Source: Cycas panzhihuaensis (lineage: Eukaryota; Cycadophyta). Taken from it: 64,000 nucleotides of DNA. Numbering within the stretch: position 1 is the stretch's first letter; each line of letters begins with the position of its first letter. The notes beneath the pieces were generated by a model, which was not told the DNA's origin, searched no databases, and saw only the letters and a list, made by a program, of their open reading frames with translations. This document shows positions 1 to 11,541 of the stretch, one piece after another. Made by a program: the position numbers and the translations under genes. The DNA lies in NCBI GenBank assembly GCA_023213395.1, contig CM041465.1, positions 88,295,741 through 88,359,740 on the forward strand, written 5' to 3'.

Positions 1-1
1 C

Positions 2-1427
2 AACAAAGTTATAAGCATGGAGTCAGAGGACATAGCCAGATTGACAAGGTGTCCTAAGGAGGGACATGAAGTCAAGAAAGCAGGGAATCTAACGGCATTA
101 ATGAAGGATCAGATCATTCAGACAATATATCGAAGAAAATTTCATACTCAGCATGGTGGATGAGGAATTCCGGTAACTCACTTAACGAACACAAACATGA
201 TGGTGGTTGCAGTTCTCATGTATACGAGATTACTAGGGGAACAACGTTGCAATGCACTACCATGGTGGATGGCTTCTTATTTGCAAGGGCTCATGAAGGG
301 AACAATATATAATTTGTCAGCTTTTATTTCAAAGAAGATGAAAACATCTTTACATCAGCTCATTACGGGAACACAATCCAGTTTTAATTTTACACTGTAT
401 TTACTTGGGTTATGCTATGAGGAGTTTCACCTACCATAGTTAGCTCGGAATCTGACTATTTCATTACTTGCCGCATTCCATAAGGATTCCACACCAAAAA
501 AGAACCAACCCAAGATTCTAAAGAATGTCAGAACAAAGCAAAAGAAGCGGAAAATTGTAATGGTGCAAGGAACAAATGAATCAGATACCTCAGTTGACTC
601 AGATGATTTAGATGAAGATTATGTAGTGGATTACTCGGACTTCAGTTCAAGTGGAGGGGAGGACGATGAACTAGACGTGGACAATGAGTCTATACCGGCA
701 AGAGAAGAGCAAGATATGTCTACTGCACCATATTTAAATATTCTGGCATCTCCTACTATTAATAGTGAAGTTGCGAGATACGAATTGATGGGAGCAGTAA
801 GTGTAGAGGTCGTAATGCCAGAGCACGAGAATCCACCAAAACCAAGAAAGGGGGAAAGAATAATAAACCTTATCACTGCATATCAAACAGTATTACAAGT
901 ACAAGAATCATTTTTGAAGATGATGGAAGATAATTTTGAACAATTACGAAAAGAGTTGCAATGAGCAAAAACAATTAGCTTGCGACATAAAAGAATTATT
1001 GCAGAAGAAAGGAGTATAGTCAGTTATTTAAAGTAAATGAGGAAATGTACAATCGAGAAATTCATCATATTCAACGGATCAGCACATTGAAAGATCATCT
1101 TCGCAGCATTGAAGAACAACTTCGAAGTTCAAAAGAACATTGTCATCAGAATGAAGAATGGCCCCAAGTTTGGAGCAACGAGTTAAGGAATTAATGAGCC
1201 AAATCGAGGAAGAAAAAGCATGCTGACAACGAGTACTTCAATGCGTTGAAATAGTAAGTAGGGAGAACCGTAAATGGCGTCAAAAGGCAAGTTCAGACCC
1301 ACTTTATTCTAGGGCATCTTCAAAGCCAGCCCTGGGGGAAGCTTCAAATCTACCTACGACTCCAGCTCCGGACACGACTCTTATTCCAGATCAAATAGTA
1401 AACCTTGAGCGAGATGCTCAAGACTAA
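2..1427 (+). pseudogene. Decayed acidic coiled-coil ORF of element 0
   Basis: I do not recognise this protein. One frame is open from base 2 to 964 except for a TGA near 161 and a TAG at 437-439. It then continues in other frames: about 1030-1196 (a Glu/Gln/His-rich heptad-like stretch, for example HHIQRISTLKDHLRSIEEQL) and 1161-1427 (ending NLERDAQD, with one internal TGA). The 560-964 segment starts with a very acidic Ser/Asp/Glu stretch (SDTSVDSDDLDEDYVVDYSD), followed by a predicted coiled coil. The last codon lies just before the purine tract, as expected for a retroelement's terminal ORF. At least two frameshifts and several stops make it a pseudogene. A retrotransposon-specific accessory or gag-like protein is possible; no enzymatic motif is visible. 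Confidence 0.45.
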
Positions 1428-1440
1428 AAAGGAGGGGATA
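1428..1440 (+). other. Polypurine tract of element 0
   Basis: AAAAGGAGGGGATA lies directly after the TAA of the coiled-coil ORF and two bases before the presumed LTR start (TGTTGGG at 1443). Position and composition fit a plus-strand primer site. Confidence 0.5.
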
Positions 1441-1442
1441 GA

Positions 1443-1822
1443 TGTTGGGTATCAATTTTGTTAATAATGTCGTAGAAAGGGAGTTAGTTTTGAATTAGTT
1501 TAAGTTAGTTATCAAACGACATATGACTGTTCAAATATGTATATATATGTAATATGAACAAATATGGGGGAGGTGAGGTGGCACATCCTAGCCCAAACAG
1601 ATGGTTCCGAACTTGCTTTAGACGATCATATCCAACTTTTGTACATATGATTTTGATACAATAAAAGTAATATTGTGCATATTGTGTGTTACTTCGTGAC
1701 TTGTCCATGCTGTGATGATTTGTATGTATATGGTGTAAATAATGTGGATGGTGTATGTACTAATGGAGTTGTAACCTTCCTCTCTCCTTCTTCCCTAGTA
1801 TGAACTCAGAAATTAAGGAGAC

Positions 1823-1826
<4 letters not shown>
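1443..1826 (+). repeat. Probable 3' LTR of element 0
   Basis: It starts TGTTGGGTATC after the polypurine tract and contains a TATA-like TATATATG near 1540. The right end is set provisionally at the ACAACA before the microsatellite. The partner LTR is outside the window, so neither end is confirmed by comparison. Confidence 0.4.

Positions 1827-1869
<43 letters not shown>
1821..1869. repeat. (AC)n(AT)n compound microsatellite
   Basis: An uninterrupted run of about 17 AC units is followed by about 8 AT units, directly after the probable LTR end. Confidence 0.9.
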
Positions 1870-4061
1870 GACAGTTGCCAAGCAAAATTATTTATCCAAG
1901 AAACGAGAGGGAGGGAGCAAAATGGATAGCTACTAAATAGCATAATCTACCCTTAAACAAAAATTGAACTAAAAGAAACTATACAAAAGAAGAGTTACGA
2001 GTATCACCAAAGAAAAAAAAAGTTCCCCCATTTTTAGTTCCCGAACATTTCTGTAGGGTCGTCGAACCTTGCTCAAATACCATTTGAAGTATTTCTTTTT
2101 GAGTTTATCCTTATAAATCAGATAGAAGGAGAATAGACATAACACTTTATTAACTTAGGAGATCAATATTGCAGAATAATGCACACAATGGACACCACAA
2201 GAGCACCAAAAGAGAGTATCAAAATACCTTCTTTTAAGAAATGTAAATAATGAACGACTATTATAAGTAAACTCTACCCCTTAAATAGACAAAAGGAGGA
2301 TCAATCTTCAATAATCCTATTGATGGCTATAATGGCCTTACATGTCATTAATAGGCTTAGTGACTTGTGCATAAAACTTAATAGTAAAAATCAACACTTA
2401 ATCCTTGACGGTTACTCCATGGTGGTGCATCTTCTGCTTAAGAGAATGGATTACATTACAGCCTCTCACAAGAGACCAGTCTATGCTCCAAAACTTAATT
2501 ATATGTTTAGTTACATATTTCTACAAACATTAGTCAATCTAAACTTTCATATCATTGGTATCAATTGGAATCTTGGGGCACATGTACCTTAAGGTAATTC
2601 TAGTGTGCTAAAGAGAACTTGTTGAAAGAGTTCTTTTATAGAATTCATTCTTAGATAAAAAGTCAAAGAGTTCTCTTATGATAAGAAATATTTTCTTGAT
2701 AGAGGATTATGGGTGGGTGCTTTTGAAAAGATATTAACCAAACCTTTTTTTGGTGAGTTGCATAATTAGAACCTGTTTCAATAATACTCAAATGCCCGAG
2801 GCTTTGATATCATTGTTATGAAACATGTTTGCTAGGCTTTCAATTGATAATCAAATAATATAATGTGATTAATTGATAGCATAGAAGGCTTCTGCATAAT
2901 CATGCAAAATATATAATGAAAATATCATATAACAAAGCTTATCTCATAAATAAATCAACCATTATTACAAAAGAAAATGTATACCATATATGTACAAATA
3001 AACAAAAAGAATTAAAATGATTGTGTATTGTAGATAGTCAATCAAGAATAAGAAGAGATCATGGTGTAACTCAAAAGTCCATCATTATAATTCAATGGCT
3101 ACTTGTTCATGTTAGCATTTCCACATGCTACAATGTCTAGTCCATCATTTAGCACCTCCATTAATGCCAACATAAAAGCGATGGCAAGGTAATATTTTTT
3201 AATGCTCCAATCAATGTATTAATCTTTCATGGATCAATCATTCTATAGGGCCATCTTTGAGCATTTATGTTACCTCTTACACCTGGCTCTATTGAACCCA
3301 CCAACAAAAATGAAAGTAGAAGATACTGTGATAAGCATTGCATACACATCCCAACCCCGTGAATAATTAGTTATCATTTCATGGGGTCTTGTCTGTATTC
3401 CTAACTATAGGTACCTTGACCATAAAATCTAATCCATCCAATCTCCATGTGAGTCTAATCCATTAGATCCAACAATTAATCAATTTAAAGCCTCACAATT
3501 TGCAAAAATAACATGCTTCAAGTCTCTTACACGCCACCAAATTTCCAATAAAATAGTATGCACAAGCATTTCAGGTAACCCTTGCCTATGGTTCTCCATA
3601 TCACAGTGTTCCCTCTCATTCATGGCCTCTAATCATGTATATATTGTCATCAATGAAATGGCAATATCAATATGATATACGATAAGTTCACTTTGTTATT
3701 TTTCATTATAAAATACATTTTATATATATGTTCTTCACCACTAAAAAGACATGCATACCTTTTACCGCTATTATTTCATTAAAAGCATGCATAATTGCAA
3801 TATCATTTATATTTATGTTATGCATCCATAATTAGTGCAAAAAATATAAAAAGAGATTAGTCCTCAATCCACTAGTTTTTGGGTTTGAAGTGGATAATAA
3901 TCATAATCAATAAGCACACTTGGTTAAATCTTAACCATATCACAATCATCAATATCGTTATATATTTCAACCATTTGTTTGTTTATTCCCAATCATATTT
4001 TGGGCTCATACATGGATACTGGCCTCAATTGTATGCATACTGAAGTCTGACTCTACATGCA
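1870..4061. other. Intergenic AT-rich sequence, no gene seen
   Basis: No frame is long enough or shows a recognisable motif. The stretch contains scattered primer-binding-site-like pieces (see 2801-2813), so it is probably old, rearranged retroelement DNA, but no paired LTR can be found in the window. Confidence 0.4.
2801..2813 (-). other. tRNA-iMet primer-binding-site-like sequence
   Basis: On the minus strand this reads ATGATATCAAAGC, close to the TGGTATCAGAGC site used by the copia elements here. It abuts TGTTATG on the plus strand, which would be the ...CATAACA end of a minus-strand LTR. The matching 3' LTR was not found. Confidence 0.25.
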
Positions 4062-4066
4062 TAATA

Positions 4067-4605
4067 TGTGGAAAATGGGCATTAGGCCACATTAGTCCCA
4101 AGATCATAAGTAAGAGCACAATACTACAAATGCATGAAAGCATGAAACATAAAGAACATAAAGAGAAATAGGAGCAAGATCAAGATACCAGAAATGGAGG
4201 GTTAGAATTAGTCCAACCACCAAAGAATCTTGACGATTAGCAAACTGATAGAATAACAATGAGCTCCTCCTCTCAAGATGAGCAACAATGAAGAGATGCC
4301 TCTTTAAATAGAAGAAGATGAGAGGCCAAAGGCTATTGCATGATTGACAAGTGTCAATCATGCAATGCATGCTTGCATGTAGGACAAGTGTCCATTGGGA
4401 GCTCATATGAGCAAAAGTGCAAGGGGGTCATTTGACCCTTAAGTTACAACGTTATGTCACTAGACATAAAGTGGGTGTGTACTTTATCACTTAAGTGATA
4501 AAGTTACACCTAAAGTACAAAAGTACAAAAGTGCACACATAATACAAGAATAGAAAATACATTAGCTTAACATTATAAACATAAGGTAAACCATGAGGTT
4601 TAACA
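4067..4605 (-). repeat. 3' LTR of element A
   Basis: 539 bp; minus-strand start TGTTAAACCTCATGG at 4605 and end at 4067. It matches 11003-11536 over its full length. On the minus strand a TATTTAAA at 4303-4310 is the likely TATA box of the LTR promoter. Confidence 0.95.
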
Positions 4606-4616
4606 CTCCTCCTTAC
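4606..4616 (-). other. Polypurine tract of element A
   Basis: The minus strand reads AGTAAGGAGGAG and then the LTR start TGTTAAACC. It lies immediately after the RNase H reading frame. Confidence 0.8.
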
Positions 4617-4617
4617 T

Positions 4618-5250
4618 GTTTATAATGTTGAGTCGGACTCCAAGACCATCTCTAAATTTTACAAATTTGTCTCTACCAAGTGGCTTGGTAAAGATATCTG
4701 TCGTCTGCTGCTCCGTTGGTCGATATTGAAGAGTGATCTCACCACTGTGTACATGCTCCCTGATGAAATGGTGGTGAACTTCAATATGCTTGGTCCGCGG
4801 TGGAAGATTTGGATTCTTAGGCTTGAGGACACTCGATTGTCACAATGAATCTTTGGTCATTTCAACTGCTGAAATCCAAGCTCACCAAGAATCCGGTAGC
4901 CGGATAGCCTCACAATGGCTGCCTTTCTTTGTACTGCTCGGTGGAGGACAAGGTAACATTTGGTTGCTTCTTGCAACTCCATGAAGCAACTGCTGAACCA
5001 AGGGTGAAAGCAGTGGCAGATGTAGATTTCCTACTATTACGGCATCACCTAATCGAGAATCGAGAGAACCCCTCAAAGTGAAGTTCTCCTTATGTACATA
5101 CTCAAGTCCAAGGCAATGTTCCTTTGATATACTTGAGTATGCGTTTCTTTCTTGCCAATGCTTCGATTGGGTTGAGACATGAGCGAGCAAATCCCAACCG
5201 CAAATGAAATGTCGGGGAGTGTTGGTGAGATATATCAAGCTACCAATCAA
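4618..5250 (-). pseudogene. Element A RNase H domain, frameshifted
   Basis: The C-terminal part (about 4618-4800) translates cleanly as the conserved copia RNase H tail, with TKHIEVHHHFIREHV and DIFTKPLGRDKF. The middle (4882-5250) starts with GSLIYLTNTPRHFICG, the RT/RNase H connection. Between them the frame shifts several times: fragments such as WLPFFVLLGGGQ on the opposite strand are shadows of this broken stretch. RNase H would degrade the RNA strand of the RNA:DNA hybrid during replication; this copy cannot encode it intact. Confidence 0.8.
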
Positions 5251-6110
5251 CTGTCGATAAAGAGTGGAATCTGCGGTTGAGCTTCCTCATTAAGAAAGCT
5301 TGGTGCCGATTCTCCATGGGTGTAGGCGTCGTCTTGCGATCGTGCATCCGAATCTGCAAGATGTCCCAAGAATATTTTGCTTGGGAAATGAAGATATAGC
5401 TTTGGCCGCCATACCTCAAAGCCTAGAAAATAGTGGAGAAGTCCAAGATCAGTCATCTCAAAACTTCTCTTCAAATCATCCTGGAGAACATTGATGAGCT
5501 TAGTGTTATTGCCAGTGATCACTAAGTCATCTACATACTGAGCAATATAAATGACATGGTGATGTTCATGTTTGATGTACAAGTTTGGATCAGATGTGGA
5601 TCGATGAAACCCATGTCTCAAAAAGTATTCATCGATTTTTGCGTACCATGCCTTAGGAGCTTGCTTCAAGCCATACAAAGCCTTCTTGAGGCGACATACC
5701 AAATGCTCCTTGCCTTGTTCCTTGTAACCAGGAGGTTGCTCCAAGTATACCTCCTCTTGAAGATCGTCGTTGAGGAAGGCGCTCTTCACGTCCATCGATA
5801 TCTGACCCATTTGCATTGTGCGGTAAGGCCAAGAGAAGTCGATGGTGTTCATGTTTACTCTGGTGCAAAGGTCTCCTCGTAATCAATTCCTTCTTTTTGT
5901 TTGAACCCCTTTGCTACAAGTCTTGCTTTCTGTCGCTTGAGTGTCCCATCAGAATGGAATTTGGTCTTGTAGACCCATTTACAATCGATTACTGTTTGTG
6001 TGGAGGCAATTCGACCAAGTCCCAAATACCATTCTTGTGAATGGAGTGAATCTCCTCATCCATCGCAGCTTTCCAACTGTCACTTTGTGAAGCCTCTACA
6101 AAGGTAGTAG
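5247..6110 (-). pseudogene. Element A reverse transcriptase
   Basis: The main RT block (5852-5247) contains [34 protein letters not shown] and the catalytic YVDDLVITG, followed by FEMTDLGLLHYFLG. These are diagnostic Ty1/copia RT motifs, with the two aspartates of YVDD present. The N-terminal RT portion ([22 protein letters not shown]) lies at the end of the upstream frame (to 5989), and about 140 bp between them is out of frame. The catalytic core itself reads open, but the protein is disconnected from its neighbours. Confidence 0.88.
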
Positions 6111-7439
6111 GCTCATCAATAGAAAGCACTTCAGCCATAAGTGCAAAGTTTGTTTGCTGCCGATACTTTGATGGACGTTTTCCTTCAATTATATGACCAT
6201 CATGTACCGTTTGAGTGTACCACTTAGGTAACTTCTGAAATGATGTGGCATGAACCTCAATATCTTCTGGTCTAAGTGCAGGAGTAACAGAAGATAAAGT
6301 GGAAGGTTCAAGTAGAGCAGATGAAGATGCAATAGATGGTACAGGAGGTGCAGATGAAGAACATGGTGTATAAGATTGAGGGGAAGGGAAATCCTCAACA
6401 ATCTTTTTCCCTTTGTTAATGGAGGGTTGGATTGATGCCATATCCAACTCTTTTTGATCATCCTCAACAAAGATTACATCTCTTGAGAGATACATTTTTC
6501 TCCCAACTGGATCATACAACTTGTAGGCTTTGCTATGGATTGCATATCCTACAAAAATGCATTTAAGGCTATGTTTGTCCAACTTTGTTCTTTGTTGATC
6601 TGGTATGTGCATATATCGATGCAAGAATGTCCTCAAATGGCTGATAGTTGGCTTCTTTTCAGACCAAGCCTCCTCAGGTGTGATATCGGTGACTGTTGTT
6701 GTAGGACTTCGATTGGCCACATAGGCTGCTGTATGAAATGCTTCGGCCCAGTAAGCTCTTGGAAGCCCTTTTGCATGCATCATTGTTTTGGCTTTATTAG
6801 CCAAAGTTCTATTCATCCTCTCGGAGACTCCATTTCTTTGAGGAGTATGAGGAGGCGTGAGTTGTCTTGAATTCCATTATCCTTGCAAAATTGGTTGAAT
6901 TCATTTGAAGTGAATTCACCTCCATTATCTGACCTTAATGTGCCAATTGAGTAGCCTGATTCATTTTCTACTTGCCTTGAACTCTTTGAACTTGGAGAAG
7001 GCTTGATTTTTGCTTTGAAGTAGACCCAGACTTTGTGAGAGAAGTCATTAATAAAAGATATGTAGTACAATGCTCCTCCAAAGGATTGGGTGGACATGGG
7101 TCCACACAAGTCTGAGTGAACTAATTGCAAAGGATAAGATGCACGCCATGCTTTGCCTTTAGGAAAAGGCAGTCGATGTTGTGTCCCCATTATGCAAGCT
7201 TCGCAAAGACATTTTGAACCATACATCTTTGGAAGCCCATACACCATGCTTTTGTTTATCATCTGCTTCAGATTGTCTAGGCTTAAATGTCCTAGACGTT
7301 GATGCCATAACTGAATTTTTGACAAAGATGTGGAACCAGAGTAAGCAGAATCAAGAGTAATGTTATTGGCATCTAACTTGTAAAGACCTTGATCCTCATA
7401 GGCTACAGCTACGATCTGATCATCTTTCTCACAAATCAT
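6111..7439 (-). pseudogene. Element A pre-integrase and integrase domains
   Basis: 7439-6813 holds the GAG-pre-integrase zinc-binding region (HQRLGHLSLDNLKQM, then CEACIMGTQHRLPF, giving an HHCC-type site) and the integrase core start LQLVHSDLCGPM with the first catalytic Asp, then RSDNGGEFTSNEF with the second. The catalytic Glu region (NGVSERMNRTL) is one frame over, near 6813-6860, so a frameshift separates the second and third active-site residues. 6816-6111 continues with AKGLPRAYWAEAFHTAAYVANRSP, the usual ITPEEAW and KCIFVGYAIHSKAYKLYDP C-terminal motifs. Confidence 0.9.
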
Positions 7440-7451
7440 ACATTTCCCATT

Positions 7452-8136
7452 TTAAATAGTACACTCATGTGTTGCTTGTTCAATGGCTAACGGATAGCGA
7501 TTCTTCTCCATAGAAGGAATGAAGTAGGCATCACTGTTGGGAAATGATGAGGAAGGATTTTGAGGAGAATGAAAAGGAGCTATTGTGCCTATTCCTGAAA
7601 TCTCAACTGATTCAGCGTTTCCAAAGGTCACTGATTGACCTTTACCTTCCTTGATGTTGCATAAGAGTTCTTCACTCCCTGTCATATGTTGAGAAGCTCC
7701 TGAATCGACAATCCAAGTGTTGTCAATGTTGCATGATTGGTATGCACAAAGCAGTTTTTCTTCATTGTAAACCATTAAAATGGCGTTGGTAGCCACCTCT
7801 TTGACCCCCCCCTCCTCTTGGACCTCCTCGATAGGCACCTCGATTTGGTCGTGGGGGATTCTATTGATGATCATTGTTGGAACCTTTGATGGCATTGTCG
7901 TGGCTGCTGTTGTCTTTGACCACAATGTCTTGTTGTCTTCAAAGATCCGCTTGCTTCTTTCTGCACTCAGGTGCAATGTGGCCAAGTTTGCCACAATAAT
8001 GACATACGACATTAGACTTGGAAGATCCAATGTTCATATTTCCAAACTGCTTTGTGAATGCGGTTTGGATTTTGATTTGACTTTGCCCTTCTTTGTGAAA
8101 GCTTTGTTGTAGATGGTTCTTCATTATCCTTAGCAT
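7452..8136 (-). pseudogene. Element A nucleocapsid zinc knuckle and aspartic protease
   Basis: 8136-7939 carries one CCHC zinc knuckle, CHYCGKLGHIAPEC (C-X2-C-X4-H-X4-C), expected to bind the element's RNA. A frameshift near 7940-8030 separates it from 8030-7452, which contains the protease active site TWIVDSGASQHMTG (DSG with the catalytic Asp). This is the normal copia order of gag C-terminus followed by protease. Confidence 0.88.
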
Positions 8137-8640
8137 AAATTTGTTCTTCTTGAAGCAATAAGCTTTAAAATTGATTGAATGTCATCCCCCTTAGTGAACC
8201 ATCTCGTGTAGTTGATGATATAAAGCCGTTGTAGTCCTTTGGTAATGCTCTTGTGATGGAGGCTATGATTTCATCTCTTGTAATTGGACTCACCTAAAGT
8301 AGTTAATTCATTACAAACCTCCTTAATAGAGGACAAGAATCTGACATTGGCTTTACAAATTTGATGGAGTACAATTTTGCTTTTATCATCAAAATCGAGC
8401 TTCATCTGGCCTTTCATACAAAGAGGACAATGTGTCCCATGCTTCTTTAGAAGATTGTGCGGAAGAAATATTTTGGTCTACATTTATGTCCACAACCAGA
8501 CGAATGAATGCCAAAGCAATTGCGACTTGGGCCCCCCATGCAACAACCAGTTCGACACCCACAGGTGCGGGTTGATTTTCATTATTATTAACCACAAGTG
8601 TAGGATTGGGGATTCTTGGAAACATATCCCAGGAACTCAT
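8137..8640 (-). pseudogene. Element A gag, N-terminal part
   Basis: 8640-8389 translates as a copia gag (UBN2/DUF4219-like) segment: ALAFIRLVVDINVDQNIS, then SSKEAWDTLSSLYERPDEARF. The rest (8388-8137) continues in other frames with fragments such as VRFLSSIKEVCNEL. MSSWDMFPRIPNP at 8640 is a plausible start near the true N-terminus. Multiple frameshifts are present. Confidence 0.75.
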
Positions 8641-11002
8641 TCATTATCGAGATTATTTATGATTATTTTCCATTCTTGATAATTTGATTGCCAGATTAGC
8701 CTTATGGTACATGCATTAAGCGTATGTATGGCGACCATCTTTCCACTTGATTAACATTTGAAGCTAGCGGATAACTTGGAAACTCAAAGCTTTCGTCGCT
8801 TAAGTTCCACCTTCTAACAAGACCAGCCTTCGATCTTCTTAGAAGATCCAACAACCGAATGGAATGATGAGGGTGGAGGACTAGGCTATAGAGTTGGTCC
8901 AACGATCTTATAGAGAAGATCCAAATGTTGACCAAGTTAAATCTGGGACAAAGGCGGTGGGGTTGATCTGCATGGACGTACCATGCTTTCGCAGGATTCA
9001 CGACCGATAACACCCTTTTTGAACCTCATTTCCTCAAGAACCTTAATTGTCGGTGCACTTGGCCAAATGCGGTCGGTTGGTCCCCAAGGAATGCACCAAG
9101 CTTAAGGTTAATTTAGAGGCAAGGTTTGAACATTTTTCGGCCTCTCCAAGATTTTAAATTGACTTTTAAATAAGTGCAAGTGAATTTTTAATGTCTTCTT
9201 CTTGGATTTTTATGCCTTTTCTTACAAAGAATCTTGAAGCAATGAAAAAATGAGCACAAAGCAGTTTCAAGTCTTTATGATCCAAGTGAGGTCTTATGTA
9301 TCTTGAGTACAATGATAAAGTACTTTGAGTACTTAAAGAAAATGATGTAAGGAACCTTTGATGACAACAAAAGATGGTTCCTCTTAACTTTCAAAATCTG
9401 ATGAAGTGATGAAGCCACAAAAAAAATGTACTCAAGAAATGCTCCAAAACCAACACAAACTCCACGCAGCAGTTGTTGAGACTTAAAATGTCTCAACAGT
9501 CCAACAAGAAAATTGTGATTTTATTAAGTTTCACAATGAACCTTCCCTTTTTGAACTTAAGAAGGCCAAGGTCATCATGCAAGGTGCCAAAAAATAAAGT
9601 TAGGTGGTAATTTTCTTCACCTTTACAATGTAGATATGCCTTTTGATTACATTAATTAAGCTCAATGATGCTTTAATAGCATGAAAGTGTGCTAAAAGAG
9701 CGGAACGCGCTAAGTACAAAAAGGTACTTTTAAGAACCACTTAAAAAGACTTTATAAGTGAGATTAAATCTCACTAAAAGAAAACAGATTTCTTAAGGTA
9801 ATCAAGACTGCTAATGTCTGTAAAAAAAATCTTTAAGTAGGCCCAGCTATAAAAACTTAAAGTCTTTTAAGACTCCCCCCCTTGAGAAAAAAAAAAAAAT
9901 TTCTCTTAAAACCTTAAAAAAATTTGATTTTCATGAGCAAATGGGTATTTTGTTAAAAAAAAATGCTATCAAGAGGTTGATTTTTCAATGCTGAGCTGGC
10001 ACTGCTGACTGTGTGCTGACTCAGCAATGTGCTGACATGGCAATCTTGGTAGCGGTGATCTTGAGTTAGCCGGTGGCTGGAGCTTCTTGGAGCTCTTGAG
10101 ATAACGATATCTTGGATGTAGAGCGAGCGATGATGATTGGGCGATTACGGCTTGGCGAGAGAGTCTTGACTTCAAGATGATGAGTTGGCGATGTGAACTT
10201 CGGGAGTGGTCTTGAGTCAACGGTGAGTGAAGCGCGTGTGATGACTGTCTCTTGTAGATGATTGTGCATTGTGATGATGTGGCACTTTCGGTGAGTTGGC
10301 GATGTAATGCACAGACGAATCTTGAGTTGGGCAGTCTTGGCCCTTGCTTTGTGATGAAGTGGCACTTTGAGTTGTGATGTGAACTCGGTCTTGGCCGAAT
10401 GATGTGCTAATGAACTGAGGCTGCAGTCTTGACTTCAGAATAATATTTGGGTGACAATATTCTTGTTGTGTCTTAAATCTTGGTGGGCGATGTGATTAGC
10501 GATGAAGGCGGTAGGCATGTCTTGACTTCAGCATGTGGATTAGCGATGAAAGAGCGCGCTAGCGATTGATGTGGCACTCTTGAAGTTGGCGGTTGTAGAA
10601 TGTCAGGTTGAGTTTTTCAATCTTGAGTTGGCGGTTTGAAGGCGTGATCTTGACTTCAATGATAATTTGGAGATGTCTTAAATGAGCGATGTATTTGCTT
10701 GATGATTGACGGCGTCTGAGTTAAGTTAGCTAGCGGATAAGTGAGATATTTGTCTGCTTGAGTTGGCGGAGAGGCGGAGATGGCGGATGTAATGGTGGGC
10801 TGAGCTGGCCGGGCTTGGCTCGATCCTCTTCGGAAATGGTTGAGCAGGACGCACCTTGCATGCGAATGCTCTTCAATGGCAGGGAGGAGTGCGAGTCACA
10901 GGAGGATAGGAGATAATGCAGTTTGAAACGGATAGCGGAGATAATAAACTAAAAACTTCTTGAAACAAACTAAGTTCAAAAACCCTTTACCGATAATGCA
11001 AA
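8641..11002 (-). other. Element A 5' leader with degenerate internal repeats
   Basis: 2.36 kb of non-coding leader between the 5' LTR and gag, unusually long for copia. From about 9980 to 10790 it is built of diverged copies of short motifs on the plus strand, TCTTGAGTTGGCGG, TCTTGACTTCA and GCGATGTG, giving a shuffled low-complexity tract. Short A-runs and T-runs lie around 9890-9960. Confidence 0.6.
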
Positions 11003-11536
11003 TGTGGTAAATGGGCATTAGGCCACATTAGTCCCAAGATCATAAGTAAGAGCACAATACTACAAATGCATGAAAGCATGAAACATAAAGAACATAAAAG
11101 AAATAGGAGCAAGATCAAGATACAGGAAATGGGGGTTGGAATTAGTCCAACCACCAAAGAATACTTCACTGATTAGCAAATGTGAGAATAACAATGAGCT
11201 CCTCCTCTCAAGATGAGCAACAATGAAGAGCCTCTTTAAATAGAAGAAGATGAGAGGCCAAAGGCTGTGCATGATTGACAAGTGTCAATCATGCAATGCA
11301 TGCTTGCATGTAGGACAAGTGTCCACTGGGAGCTCATGTGAGCAAAAGTGCAAGGGGGTCATTTGACCCTTAAGTTACAACGTTATGTCACTAGACATAA
11401 AGTGGGTGTGTACTTTATCACTTAAGTGATAAAGTTACACCTAAAGTACAAAAGTGCAAAAGTGCACACATAATACAAGAATAGAAAATACATTAGCTTA
11501 ACATTATAAACATAAGGTAAACCATGAGGTTTAACA
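11003..11536 (-). repeat. 5' LTR of element A
   Basis: 534 bp, matching the 3' LTR. It is preceded on the minus-strand 5' side by the TSD TAATA (11537-11541). The sequence after its end (TTTGCATTATCGG on the minus strand) does not resemble the tRNA-iMet primer site used by the other copia elements here. Confidence 0.95.
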
Positions 11537-11541
11537 TAATA

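Larger units (their letters stand above)
1..1826 (+). mobile_element. 3' part of an unclassified LTR retrotransposon (element 0)
   Basis: Seen: a decayed coding region (2-1427) runs straight into a purine-rich tract and then a sequence starting TGTTGGGTATC, the usual order ORF, polypurine tract, 3' LTR. The 5' side lies outside the window. No protease, integrase, RT or RNase H motif is present in the visible part, so the superfamily cannot be assigned. It may be a non-autonomous (LARD-like) element or one with an extra 3' ORF. The right end is uncertain because it merges into an AC/AT microsatellite. Confidence 0.5.
4067..11536 (-). mobile_element. Full-length Ty1/copia element A
   Basis: Two near-identical LTRs (539 and 534 bp) flank a copia-order pol (gag, protease, integrase, RT, RNase H) read on the minus strand. 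The 5-bp target duplication TAATA is perfect (4062-4066 and 11537-11541). LTRs begin TGTTAAACC and end CACA on the minus strand. The LTRs differ by a few percent by eye (small indels and substitutions), and the coding region is split by several frameshifts, so it is an old, immobile copy. A normal tRNA-iMet primer site is not seen next to the 5' LTR. Confidence 0.95.
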
